The notes under the pieces were generated by a model. It had not been told where the DNA came from. It did no database searches and saw nothing but the letters and a program-made list of their open reading frames with translations. Source: Corythucha ciliata (lineage: Eukaryota > Arthropoda > Insecta > Hemiptera > Tingidae). From it: 64,000 bases of DNA. This document shows, piece by piece, positions 34,801-45,848 of the stretch. The position numbers and the translations under genes are program-made. The stretch lies in assembly GCA_038030265.1 (NCBI GenBank), contig CM075943.1, positions 26,040,001 through 26,104,000 on the forward strand, given 5' to 3'. Position 1 is the first letter of the stretch. Every line of letters starts with the position of its first letter.

Positions 34801-37800
34801 AATGATCACATTTATTGGAATTTGACCTTCTGAATTGATCTAGACCATTTTCAAGCTCCTAGAATCAACCGTTTCCAAGAGTTGGTCACGATTTGAGCGG
34901 TTTTTCTTATTTTGAGATGATCAATCAATCATATCGGTTCATGAAGAACAGCTGGATAGAATAATACTATAATTTTATTAAAACTATGCCATGTTCATAA
35001 TGTGTATATCAATAATGTTAAAAAAAAAGTTTCGCTCCGGCAGCTGGCGGTCGGAAAGAGTGCATTTCATTTTGTATATGGATACCCTAAGCCGTCCCAG
35101 AAGTAGTAATGTTGAGACCATGATTTGTTTCGATAATGTTTGACCCTCCACCGTACTGTTTGCTGCCGGGTTTTTTTAAGCTGAACTTAATGGGAATCAA
35201 AGGCTACTTCAAAATGAAATCATCGTAATATAATGCTTCTGGAATCAACTGGTGATTTCTAGTGATTTTTTTACCAGTTCAAGCCATAATACCCCCCCCC
35301 CCCCAACTCGACCGATTTGGCCCAAATTCAATACCAACCGAGGTCGTATGACTACTAATTTCCGGGCCAAATCTCGTTCCGATAAATTAACTTATTCGAG
35401 AGTTATCGTGCTAACAAGACCACACACTTACTTCCACCCTGGGGGCACCACCCCCTCCTACTTGAATTTTTCAAAAAATTAAAATGGGAATCAAAGGCTA
35501 GTCTAATATGGACTATTTGTACCGAATATGATGGATCTAGAATCAACAGGTGATTTGTAGTAATTTTTCGACCATTTCAAGCCCAACTTCCCTCCCCCCC
35601 TCTAACACGATCGATTGGGCCCAAATGCAATACCGACCGGGGTCTTATGACTACTGATTTTTGTACCAAAGCGCGTTCCGCTAAATTTATTTCTTCGAGA
35701 GTTATCGTGCTAACAAGAAAACGGCCATAATATTATATATGTATATATATAAATCCTGGAGACCACTGAATTCGTGTTCTAGAGGTTCTGAAACGTGAAA
35801 AAAACATGACATGACCCATGTTCGCCACCATCACGACGAGACCAATAGTGCATTTTCAGAATGAAATGCACTAAAAACATGAGACTTGATTTTCATAAAA
35901 ATAATGATTACGAAGAACGCATGAAATCTCGAAATGAATGATTGACGCGATCTTCTTTGAATAAATATTAACATTCCCTTCGAACCTTTTATCTCATACA
36001 CATAACGTGAGAATCACTGTAATTTAGCGCAGACTTTTTTTGCCAATCGGTGCAAAATAGCAATACATTCTTAGATTTTAATAATAAGAGATACATTAAT
36101 TAATTAATTTGAGGCGCTTCTTCATCTTTCTAGATCTTAATTTGTCGAGTTACATGGTACAAGTGAAGGAAAGTCCCTGCACATTTTTGGGGACATAGAC
36201 GAACACTTTTAGTGAATTTCTTTTTGAAAATGCACTATTGGCCTCGTCGTGATGGTGGCAAGCAAGGCTATAAACCTCACGGGGAATAATTTATTGCAAT
36301 TAGATTACCCGCGCGATGGAAGGTCAGATAAACTAGACCAACGTCTACGTCTTTCTACCGCTGCGCACTCATTCTTGAAATATTTTTATATGTCTGAAAA
36401 TGCAACAATGAAAGAGGGGGGGGGGGGTTCGCGACTATCGCGATCAACGCAGTTCTCCATCAAATCTAATTACTCGAGCAGTGCACAAATGAGTTGTTTT
36501 CACTATTGTGATGAAATTACCGCAGCGTTATTAATCTCTAGTGAAGTCAATTAAAAATAATTAAATTTAATATATGGCCAACAATGATGTTCGTGACTAT
36601 GTAACGGGGTGGAAATTTACTAGGCTAATTATTGAGTTGTTTTTTTCTTTATTGTAAATATGACGTAAATTAAGGAAATGTTTCTGAGTGAACCATAGTT
36701 TTAATAAAAAGAATGTACCTATTGCAAAATGAATAGAAGGCTTTAGATAGCAGGATTATTAGCAAGGATTATAGTAGATAAGGTGTAGACAAAGGGATTC
36801 ATTTATGAATCCCATTTTGAACCCCAGAGAATATGAGAAGGAGTTACTGCATAAAAAGGGGGAGTACCCTTTAGGAAGTCAGTCTAGTAGAGTACAGACC
36901 CAGAGTTGGGAGTGGACTTCCGGGCCTAACGGCCGGCTAGCCTGGAACCCCACGCCCGTGGACGACGCACAGTGGTCCAAAATCGTCGGCGACCTTGCAG
37001 ACCACTTTTTGAGCGGAAGATGGTAGCTGATAAGGAGAACGCACTCTATGATCCGCAGTTTTATCCCCAGGATCTGTCAATTGCAGTGGAACACACACAC
37101 TAATGACACTAATGTCACAAAGTACGGGATCATTGAATAACTGTTTGTAGGAACTTTGATTGGACGAGCTACCACAACCCCATTTCCATATTAAAGAAAG
37201 ATTTGTACAGTTTGATGGTTGGAGGTCACAAAATAATACGGATAGCATTCTGGATGTGGCCAAATCCAACAAATTTTGAAGCAGAATACGGACTTAGCTC
37301 TCAGAAATTGACAGTTGGGGGTAGCAGTCACATTTAGCCTCCAAGAGACGGTAATAGGCGGGAAGGGCAGCAGTGCATTTTTTTGTATTAGGGCGTTTCG
37401 GATCTTTCCGTACCGACGCGACGTTTCGTAGACCCTGTATCATAGCACAGGGCCAACTCTTGCTCCTTGGTAAACGCAGTTTGAGTATCTCCCTCTTGAG
37501 TACGTTCTCCGCTTTCATTCTCCAACAAAAGTCCAATAGCATCTGCGACATGTTTTTTGCCGGAGGCTCGCAAAACAGCCTTCAACGCAAATTGCAGTTC
37601 GTCGATGGAGTGTTTTTCATTAACGAGTTGGGCCCTTCGTCTTTTAGAACTTTCACTTAGAGCAGCAAAATCTTTTTGTGATCGGCCTCCGGATTGCGCT
37701 TGAGTAGACTCAGTTGATGTTGGAGCACATTCAAAAAAACACTCATTGAGCCAAACACGATTGCTTCCTAAGAACTTGTGTCTATTACTCGAGGCCTTAG

Positions 37801-40800
37801 CCCACTTCTTCTTGAATTCCAGCATCAAATGTGAAGTTAAGTGCCGTCACGAGTGCCGTGCTCATCATTTATCGGAAATTGTTCCACGAGGAATTTAGAG
37901 AGACAATAAACACTGTTTTCGTCCGAGTTGAACATGATGTCTTCAGGAACGCTATTTTTAATTTTGATCATCACGGACACTGACTTGAATACAACTAACT
38001 CCGATTAAATAAGACTTTCGACTGAATGGTTCGAAGAGATGAGAGTTCCGATCTTAAAAAACTTAATTTAAAAAAAAAATAGGTGGATACATGACTTATG
38101 AAAAACACCGCGACGGCCATAAAGATACATGAAGAAGAGCTTTTTGATCGAGTTGCAGGATTTTGAGAGCCCCCCCCCCCCCAGCAACTCATGGAAGCAG
38201 TCCATATCTATCTAATTACCCCGGCCCGGCCCGGGGTGACTTTAAACAAGTCTAAGAAAAATGTAAGACCTTCATCAAAAGTACACAAAAAGCTGTGGGA
38301 CTAGAGAAAATCATAGCACGTATAAACTCCTTTCCGCACAAAAAATAAGTTATTCGCCTTTAACGACGGTTTAGTTGAGGTCAATACAGGCTAATCGAAC
38401 GTGACGTCGGAACACACTGTCCCACGTATGAAATAAAAGTCCGACATAGGCTTTTTTATGTTAACATTCACATTGCTCGGACACGCTCCATCCCACGTGT
38501 TCCCACTTCACGTCAGAGCAATGTGAACACAAACAAACAAAAGCCTTTTCTGGAATTTTGTATCACACGTGGAACAGCGTGTTCCCACGTCACGTGCGAA
38601 TAGTCTGTGTCGACCTTTAAGGAAAAATAAAGTGTTAAACCTTCTAATATTATAGTCCAGGAGCAGATTCAAGAAATATAGCAAAATCGTGCACTTTTGA
38701 GTCGAGCTTTCAAACTTTGCAGGTGAGTTCTAGATGGCTGATGAGTTGATTTTATGATTGGAGGCAATCGCGACATCGCATAGGACGGCTGTTATTCAAG
38801 ATAGCCGTTGGAAATATTAGTATTTCCGCCGTTTCAGCGCTTTTTTCAAACTCTTTCCGGGTTGAAGCGCTGTTAAGGACTACATTAGACTGCTTCGAGT
38901 TCGAAAACAACCATTAGAGCGATCAATTAATATCGCACGTGGATCATGCAGCAGCTTCTTTTACGCGTCTTTACATAAAAAATTATTTTCCATGCTCGCC
39001 GAATTTGGATACTAAGGGCATCTCTTTCAAGTCCATTGCATTCCACCCTTGTCCTAGGGTGTCTGCAACTGAAATTTCGCCTCAAACCCCAAATCGCCCC
39101 CCAGCTGGTGGAGCTACAAATGTATTCTATGCCCCGTGTTCAACTCCCTTTCAAGGGCTGAGGGTCCCCGATTTGCGCAAGATTTTTTCATGAATGTGTC
39201 TCTCACATATGAGGGCGTAATTTGTGGTTCAGAGCCGATCCATAAAACCAATATGACGGCCGTAATTCGAGCTGATTTCCAATAATACAATATCCTGCCT
39301 CTGTCAAAAACTGTCGTCTTAACGTTGGGCAACGTACTCTGCAACACACAGTCTTCTTTTAATAGTTCTACATTGGTGTTTTGCGCCCTGGAAATTATGT
39401 TGAAATTTTTCGCTCAGGCGTACACCCTTTCATCACCTACAGAGAATTCGAGCCACCTATACTAACGAGTGGCCTGCTGATCGATTCACAACTATCGGCT
39501 TCGGTACTTTTATATTCGACAACTTTTTTCACTTCGAATGAAGATAAACTGTCCAGCCCCCCTATTCTGTAACTCTTAACGCGTGCGTTAGCGAAATAAA
39601 CAAGATGAATAATTGAAAGTAATCAGCTGAGAAATTTAGCTAACGCACGCGTTAAGAGTTACAGAATAGGGGTACAGGTATTTAAAATCAAAGTACGTCA
39701 TGATTCCCGCGGGTAATTTGTCGTTCGAAAACAAATTTCTGGAGATAAGTCGTTACAAGAATTCAACGATCATGGATATCTACCTCTTCATTGAATAGGT
39801 ACGCCCAAAAGCACCTACGGCACAATTGTACAACGCCGGGATCAGTATGGGCAAAAGCGCAGTCGGTGCGCTCATGTATTGTCACAATTATTTAAAGTCC
39901 GTCGTCAAGGGTATCCAATCGACTGTTCGAAGATTGTGAGCGATCTCGTGTCGCAAGTCGATTGGATCAGCGACTCAAGTTGAAGTTACAGTTTTAAAAT
40001 GGGCGATTTCAGCGGTCAGTTTTATATTTGAATCGTTGGCTATTGTCTGTCACTGATTTTTTTCATCGGTGAGGTGATGTTCGAGCGTTACAGACCCGCC
40101 GCTGCTTTAGGAGCGAGAAATAAACGCTAGAGAGAGAAGTCTACGTGCCATTAAAGTTTTTGGCACAGTAGAAGTACACCTATAGCGTAGCACTGTCTGT
40201 GTGACCTCAGAGGAATCATTTGAATTGTAATAAAATAAAAGTCGAGAGGTGAATCAGCAGACGGGAGCACATTATTTTGGGAAACAAAGAAAAAAGAACT
40301 TCACTTCACACTATATAGCCTTGACGGTGAAGAGCTTGTTTCACGTAGCAAGGAATGCACTTCCCAGTGTGAAGGTTTCCAAAAACATTTAACAAAGAAG
40401 TCATAAATTCAGCATAAATTAGAATTTCGTTTCTCACATGCCTGCAATAATTTTATCAATTAGTGGACCCCCCCACTTTTTCTCATGATCGAAAGGATAA
40501 AAACTAGCTCATCAATTAGTATGAAACGCATTCATTCATCAAACATGAAGTTCCAAGTAGCGCTGTGTGTAATTTTGAGCGTCAGTATTGGTGCTTCCCG
40601 TAAGCTTCAGAGTCTACCGCCCAAGTCGTTTTTTTGGCAGTTACTAAATCCAAAATAATAATTTTCAGCTCCGTGGAAAAAATGCCCTCCAAGTGATCCA
40701 AACGTAGAGGAGTGTTTAAAGGGAGCGATTGAGGGGGCCGTCAAAGACTTAGCTCACGGCGAGTATTTTTCGCACAAAAAGGATCGATTAACCGAAAAAT

Positions 40801-43800
40801 TGATTTTTTATTTATTTAAGCATTTTTTGGAATTCAGGCAGCGGCATTGGTCTAGTAGACATTGAACCAATAAAATACGAAAAAGTGACTCTCATCGACG
40901 CGAATACCGGGGCATTTCGAGGAAAACTCATTTATACGGACGTCTTCATGAACGGATTTTCCAATATGGAGGTGAAAAAAGTCGAAAAACGACCCGGCGT
41001 CATAGGAGTCGAATTGTATCTCCCGAAAACTAATATCACGGGGAAATACATCATGGACACCGTTCTGTTAGCCGTGCCGATGAAAGGAGACGGCGATTTC
41101 ACGTTAAATCTTGGTAGGATTTCAGTTATATGTAATAAACAATTCTCTCATCGAGTTTTCGATAATGTCTCTGGTTTTTAATCACCGTCAGGAAACCTGA
41201 CGATGAACTTTGAATTCACCCTTAAAAAGAAACTAATTGGAGGCATTACGGCTTGGGACGCTAAAACAAACAGGCAGCCCGTATTTAAACTCGAATACCT
41301 TCAAATTCATCACACGAATCTTTTCAACGGCAACAAAGCCCTCGGTCAGATTACCCCCCTTCCCACACACACACACATCAAATCAGTAACGTCACCATTC
41401 TTTTATAATCGATGTTACAGGTGATGGCGTCAACAAAATCTTAAATCAAAATTGGAAGATTTTGGCCAAAGAACTCGGATCGATAATCGTAAGGGCGTTC
41501 GGTCCCGTCTATGTCAAGGTAGCGAATGATGTCCTTAACAAGCTCTCAGCTCATGACTTCCCAGAGCTCGCGTAGTTATGACTTTATGAGAAATGACGAT
41601 GTACACTTTGTGAGAATAACGTTCGAATGTGCGATTAAGTGACGAACGAAAACAATGGGACATTAATTTTATTATTTATTTCAAGACTCAATTTGCAGCC
41701 TTGTTTAACTTAGCGGAACGAGGAGAAAGTTTCTCACGAGATATTCATCATGAGAAACGTTCTTGACTTTGCCCTGTTCCTATAGGGCGAACGGTAAGGA
41801 AAGTCTCTGGAAACCCCGAGTTTGCCTCTTTTCCGGGTTTAGGGTGCGTTTATCAATGCACTTATTCTACAGACAAAGCTGGGATAAGTATGGTTGCTAT
41901 GGGCCTTTTTCTAAACAATAATGGGAAGTTATTCGAGAGATAGCTATTCCATGAGATATCCAGTGATTGATAAACTCACCCTTAGTGAGGCTATTTCTGT
42001 TTCTACGCTATCGGGGCGCAATCTCTAGCCCTTAACTGATCTGAAAACCCCAAAGTTCGCACTTTTCTGGGTCCCTTCGACACCATACGATCAAACTCGT
42101 CGCGCCCTCCTTCTCAATAATTTTCCCGCTGTCTTTGTGCTCGTTCTTTGACCATGTCCGTCGCATCACGTGTGAGGTTAATAAAATCGAGCCAGGGGCA
42201 CTTTACAGGGCGGTCTGCCCTCTCCACCGGTGTAATGGCGGGCCGAGGACCTTCTCTGGTAAAGGCCCATTCCGATGGTCTTGCAGCCGTTGTTCATGGG
42301 GGCTCTCGCGTGCTGCAGTCTCTTGCTGCAGTGAGGTTGTGAGCCTCATTGTCCCCTGTGATGGTGACTTTGGCTCAACTTTCACTACAGTTAAATGCCA
42401 GGTATGCTCCACCCGGAGATGATCCTTCAGAAGAGACAGCAGGATCGGGTGGTTCAGAGCCCCTGCTATTCCCGTCCAATGACATCATTGGAACTGGCTT
42501 CATAGCCAGTTCTTCAGGACAATACGGTCTTATTTAAAAATTATCACTACCAGAAGCCATGGAAAGTGGGGGATCTTAACAGTTTACATGACTCACGTTT
42601 GAAAAAATGGCGAGCTTGTTCACGCCTTCGATGATCCCGTACCATGCGCCGATATCAGAGTCCACAGCAGGGGTTGGGCGTCGGTAGAACCTGAGTAGTT
42701 TCCTGGCGTCCAGTCGCACTTTAAAAATGTTGTAAATTAGAGCTATCAGAGGCGACAGCTGGAATGCGGCGGCAAATAATGTGACGAAACTGTACTGGAC
42801 GACTTGAAAAACACGGTAGTTTTTGAGTTTTTATGTTTGAAAACAAAGTTGGGATCGTATTTACCTATTTCCAGGTATTCCATCAAAAGTGTGTGGTTGC
42901 TAAATTTGAGTAATTTATAGTCGTCAGTCAAATTTTCACAACTCCGATGTTCAAGTGCGAGTTTTTCCGACCTTGAAGCTCTGCACGACGCAAGACGCAT
43001 TTTGAGTATTCTAAAACCGGAAACGTAAAAAATTGGCGCGGTGAAGAGATGGCCAAGGAGAGGGTGGGCGGTGGAAAGGTCATACGGTCTTATCGTTCCA
43101 ACGAGTCCATTCATCAATTGAAGTCCCACCATAGTCGTCACAAGTTGAACAGTCAATTCGAGCATGCATCCTCCACTTGGACTGTTGCACTTTCCAATCA
43201 CACAGTTTTATAAGTAAATTTTTAGTTGGTAGTAGGAGGGACTTACCTCTTCCTGGAAGTCACCAGAGTGGCCGGCTGAAACTCCTTTAACGTAGGCGAT
43301 GTACCATATTGACACGAAGAAATTAACGAACTGTATCGCGTACAGTTTGAACGACCGAGATTCATCAAACTCATTTTGCGTTCGCCACAGTTCCAGTTCA
43401 GTTAGATATGTCGCGATTTTCTGGTAAATCTGCAGGATATAACGGCGTTAAATTTAGGAGTTATTCTCTTTTTTTTATAATCAAAACATGCCGCAGTATT
43501 ACGTTGTTTGAAATAAGCGTAAACGCCAAGTTTAAGACGGCGGCAAAAACAAGATTGGGGACGCCCAAATTCTGCTTATTCGTGCTAAAAATAGAAACGA
43601 CAGCTAAGACCGACGTTCTGTAGAAAACGACGCTTATTACAGCCACCAGAGCTAAAATCGTCTAGAAAAATTAACTTTTAAAATGTTAAAATCTTCTGGA
43701 ATCAAACAACGACTCTCACCATAAAAATGACCAGAGAGAATTTGAAAAATGTCCGAGGAAGCCGTACTTTCCAGAACGGAATGTATGGCTCTTCAGCGTC

Positions 43801-45848
43801 ACTAACAACGTTCTTTCTGGCTGTGGTTCGTCTATTCGACGACAATTTGACAAGATAGCTAGGCCGGGGTGGTTCATCCGGCGGAGAGCAACCATTCACA
43901 GACCAGCGATGAGCGATTAGGTCCGAGTATCTTTTCCATAGTTTTAAATGAACTGTCGCTGAAATGACAGTTCAGCGTATTTAAAAAAAACAACAACTGA
44001 AGGGCGCACGGAGGGGGCGCACATATTTACCCCAGATAGACATAAATAATGAAAATATGACGATGGATGGGTTGTCGATAACGTAGCTGAATTTTCCTTG
44101 GAAGCAAAGATCTTGGATAGTCCAAAAATAACAGTTTTTAAGACAGCGCGGACACATGACGAATTTAAGGTCACGATCGCACATGGCTGAGCTATCAAAA
44201 AAATCAGGAATTAACAAAATCAAAATTAACAAATTCTATTTGAAAAAAAGTTAACCTCAACGAATCTGAAGCGAGCGTGAAACAACCGTAGAGGAAGCAG
44301 CACGTACCTACAATGACCGCTGGTACTAACATAGACGTGTAAAATCCAAGCCACGTGAAGTACCAGGCGATTCTTGCCCCCACGTATTCCTTCACGTGAT
44401 CAATCGGCTGAAAATTGAATAATTTCCTCAGTGAAGCCCACTCTTGTATAAGTAATCCCCTCAGGCACGAGCCGTCATCAACCGTACCCTGAAATTTAAA
44501 ATTTTAATGAGCGCGCGATTATTGAAAATACCACGCGGCGGTGTAGTTACGTCATGCAGAGGATACGCGGCTTTATAAACGCCGTCGTTCACCATGTTTT
44601 GAATGCCGACGTTAGTTAGCGTGTGACCCGATGTGTCTGTTCGCATGCCAGCCCGTTCTAGTATGTAGCGTACGACGGTGGTTTTAACCAGAGGGGTGAA
44701 AAGGTGATGGTCATCTTCGTCGAAGCTGTTTTTAATACATATATATATATATATATTAGTTATTTATTTTAATTATAGGGACATAAATGAGCAATTCTAT
44801 TACAGGTAGCTCTTCTCTTTGCTGTAGGGAAACGTTAAAAAGTTTCTAAAAGGCGGAATAGAAGGAAGGTCGCCGGAAAATGGTCTGGCGGCGGACTGAT
44901 TTCCTTTGATTTTTTTACACATCTCACCGGGTATCTAAAAATTAGGAACGTTAAGAAAAACCCGCAAGAATTACTCTGTACGTCTGTAAAAACCTCCTTA
45001 ATGGGTAGTCTGAGTCGAATCACGTCGCAGTAGGTTTTTAACACATTTCTGGGAGCGTGGACTTTAACAATTCCAAACGCGGCGCCGATTGTCTCCAATT
45101 CCAGCTCAAGGCCGTCCTCAGCTAGTTGAGACTCAAAAATTCGTCGTCGGGCTTTGTTCATTTCCTTGAGAGCGGGGTCTCGGTCCTCCACCCAGACTAG
45201 GACGAAGTCAATCGAGCGGGCGTTGTCCCGAAAATGCTTCAATTTGGGCTGTAATAAACGGTGTGGGTTGGAGTGGCGTTAGCATTTGCCGGTTAAAGGG
45301 CAGAAGGTAGAGCATCACTGTAGATTGTGCATTTCAGTCCAAGGAGGTAACTTTTACGTACAGAGCACGGCCGCACTGGGCGATCATACACTTACGCAAA
45401 CTCAAACGGCCGCTATAATTCGAGCCGTTGCAGTTCATCGCCTGAATGGACAGTTTTCAACACAATAATGGCTGTGGATAATAGGGGCGCAAGTCGCCCA
45501 AGTTTCAGTTGGGTCAAACCCCAGACTATATTTTGGTTCCTATTCGAAATGAGGATAGCTCAGGAAAAAAACCGCTGAACTTACGTAAACCAGAGGTAGA
45601 AGGTCCCCAAGTCCAACCGAACCTTTGAAGATTCGCTCCTCGGATTGCATCAAATCAATCGCTGAGTGGTAAATGGTGATGGTTGACATCCGAACGGATT
45701 CAACGACTCGGCCATTTAACGGACTGACGTCGCTGAAGAACTCCTCTTCTGAGGGCTAGTAAGGGACAAAAATGATTGACTATGTCGCCAGTAACAAGCT
45801 AGTAGTAAAACTCACCTCGTCTATCTCGTGGGCAGCAGTATTCGACAT
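31887..45848 (-). CDS. Anoctamin (TMEM16 family) membrane protein, 14 coding exons
   Basis: Membrane channel or lipid scramblase family. Exons: 45848-45816, 45755-45585, 45248-44994, 44934-44804, 44725-44551, 44488-44256, 44191-44031, 43958-43720, 43661-43503, 43429-43247, 43189-42865, 42802-42597, 32405-32154 and 32096-31887. The joined frame is open with matching phases and gives 910 aa. Landmarks are the cytosolic dimerisation domain (FRDNARSIDFVLVWVEDRD), GVYKAAYPLHD, YFTWLGFYTSMLVPAVIVG (TM1), a Cys-rich extracellular loop CDRDLKFVMCPRCLKN, CNSPSGGCMLELTVQL (TM6 entry), EYLEIVVQYSFVTLF (TM7) and WLIPDIP at the end. Positions matching mouse ANO1 E702, E705 and D738 are E684, E687 and D720, but N650, E654 and E734 align to G608, T612 and K716, so the calcium site looks altered. 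Donor GTTTTT after exon 3 is weak. Intron 12 (42596-32406) hosts other genes. The 57-nt last intron is in frame and stop-free. Confidence 0.92.
32604..32724. mobile_element. MITE-like element (AAGGCGGCTTTACAT ends)
   Basis: AAGGCGGCTTTACATACAAG is complementary with mismatches to CTTGCATGTGAAGATGGCTT, with inner GCTTTAAAATGCTGAG/CTCAGC arms. It is about 120 bp long in anoctamin intron 12. The terminus resembles the GGCGGCTTTACACG end at 29.25 kb. Confidence 0.55.
32910..34454 (-). CDS. Uncharacterised intronless protein, 514 aa, with repeated PP1-docking-like motifs
   Basis: I do not recognise the family. A single uninterrupted frame begins at ATG 34454 and ends at 32910; a minus-strand AATAAA (32873-32868) lies 37 bp past the stop. 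The protein is hydrophilic with no signal peptide or membrane segment. Visible features: KHVSF (51-55), a Cys cluster CSRACIIC (88-95), HRVSF (128-132), PILK (409-412), KRVSF (429-433), KVVKF (440-444), PILK (467-470), and Lys-rich stretches at 286-292 and 454-463 that could be nuclear signals. RVxF-type motifs with an upstream SILK-like PILK are known protein phosphatase 1 docking patterns; their recurrence here suggests, but does not prove, a PP1 partner. The gene sits within anoctamin intron 12 on the same strand; lack of introns is compatible with a retrogene or a lineage-specific gene. Confidence 0.75.
   Translation of the reverse strand: MVLGNKSKSAEKDPFRFNSIPSHYHIILANDDENAAEISVDSIKRHNNIVKHVSFQDGPSNVKETFAEVQHLLLPAKSVYVKKDAGECSRACIICQKLYRDNVDFRILTFESLLKQNPPSRSQKKAKHRVSFREKKSNSPEPCTSEPSDLVRPIIKSTKNAERQLKLLNVTHGLKTIIFQTMEEFALLDSSLVLDENQVKEIMLGEIELVFDRLLRQKCGVDSMSESERKTIRKLNDIYSSDGKSGVVYRRIGRFIGGKLLTMYEEIETLIDCKVDFKDGHLVEQNKKKSSKSDGDLFHGRRTKLSARTTTLGDFPKQTEALQKSSQSLGKSLSYSREAMHEDETDDDYVVYEYINNEQRSSQSLVLAADSVELLLQRLKRDGCPDGSPPPPVASDIEIVSLSESKTVPILKTPSLDDDPRNRKKSPLKRVSFKEIKEAKVVKFNFEEPQVAKRNPKKKKSRVASKPILKCRTFDNFRQKCMREAFETLGCRAESKLIEATDSLDMLLRSNKAK
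34455..35206. other. Intronic stretch upstream of the intronless gene
   Basis: Probable 5' flank of the 514-aa gene. No exon or complete repeat was recognised; 34800-34900 is weakly similar to the direct repeat pair that follows. Confidence 0.35.
35207..35716 (+). repeat. Direct repeat pair, ~230 bp each
   Basis: 35207-35430 and 35486-35716 both start GAATCAAAGGCTA and end GAGAGTTATCGTGCTAACAAG-like, with long matching interior and a C run in the middle (35291-35304 in copy 1). They are diverged but clearly related, and neither codes for a protein. Confidence 0.6.
35821..36261. mobile_element. Inverted-repeat element, ~35-bp arms
   Basis: GCCACCATCACGACGAG then ACCAATAGTGCATTTTC at the left is matched by GAAAATGCACTATTGGCC and CTCGTCGTGATGGTGGC at the right. 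The interior is AT-rich and non-coding. Confidence 0.65.
36937..37828 (-). pseudogene. Decayed transposon-encoded ORF (family not named)
   Basis: Minus-strand fragments in different frames: 37828-37391 (MMLEFKKKWAKASSNRHKF, WLNECFF, then Ser/Lys-rich), about 37500-37294 (PAYYRLLEAKCDCYP) and 37272-36937 (LSLIWKWGCGSSSNQSSYKQ, then VPLQLTD). The ordering resembles proteins of a repetitive mobile-gene family I have seen in cnidarians and arthropods, but I cannot name it with certainty. At least two frameshifts break it. It lies in anoctamin intron 12. Confidence 0.45.
38370..38622. mobile_element. Inverted-repeat element (CACGTGACGT-rich arms)
   Basis: Left CTAATCGAACGTGACGTCGG then AACACACTGTCCCACGT is complementary with mismatches to the right arm ACGTGGAACAGCGTGTTCCC then ACGTCACGTGCGAATAG. 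It is about 250 bp with several inner palindromes and no ORF. Confidence 0.6.
39559..39672. mobile_element. 114-bp hairpin MITE with perfect 34-bp arms
   Basis: 39559-39592 and 39639-39672 are exact reverse complements (CCCCTATTCTGTAACTCTTA, then ACGCGTGCGTTAGC). Only 46 bp of loop separate them. Perfect arms suggest a recent insertion. It lies in anoctamin intron 12, about 0.85 kb upstream of the takeout-like gene. Confidence 0.75.
39673..40520. other. Probable 5' flank of the takeout-like gene
   Basis: No exon or repeat was recognised between the hairpin MITE and the start of the takeout-like gene; any promoter would be expected here. Confidence 0.35.
40521..41575 (+). CDS. Takeout / juvenile-hormone-binding-like secreted protein, nested gene
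   Basis: Likely an extracellular carrier of small hydrophobic ligands (JHBP/takeout superfamily). Exons 40521-40599, 40669-40758, 40838-41113, 41192-41344 and 41421-41575 give 250 aa in frame, the usual family length. The second ATG (40545, in frame) begins a clean signal peptide, KFQVALCVILSVSIGAS, and may be the real start. The mature N-terminus carries the family cysteine pair in WKKCPPSDPNVEECLKGAI; later landmarks are GDGDFTLNL, LKKKLIGGI and FNGNKALG, then DGVNKILNQNW near the C-terminus. Intron 2 appears to use a GC donor (40759-40760, GCGAGT) with a normal AG acceptor. The gene lies on the strand opposite to the anoctamin, entirely inside its intron 12. Confidence 0.88.
41841..41982. 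mobile_element. MITE-like element (AGGGTGCGTTTATCAATGCA ends)
   Basis: AGGGTGCGTTTATCAATGCA and the complement of TGATTGATAAACTCACCCT bound about 142 bp. It is just downstream of the takeout-like gene; no ORF. Confidence 0.55.
42135..42540 (+). other. GC-rich, open-frame-rich block of unknown nature
   Basis: GC-richer than its surroundings, with overlapping frames on both strands (60-95 codons). The final + frame reads YAPPGDDPSEETAGSGGSEP and ends before 42540. No splice-site set, start or family was recognised. It could be a retroposed or transposon-derived piece. Confidence 0.2.
44739..44757. repeat. (TA)n microsatellite in an anoctamin intron
   Basis: About nine TA repeats lie in the intron between anoctamin coding exons 4 and 5, next to the exon 5 acceptor. 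Confidence 0.7.

Noticed and set aside
44835..45242. 135-codon frame running past anoctamin exon 3
   Set aside because: Beyond 44994 it reads intron and then the next exon in the wrong frame; splicing to 44934 restores the correct frame.
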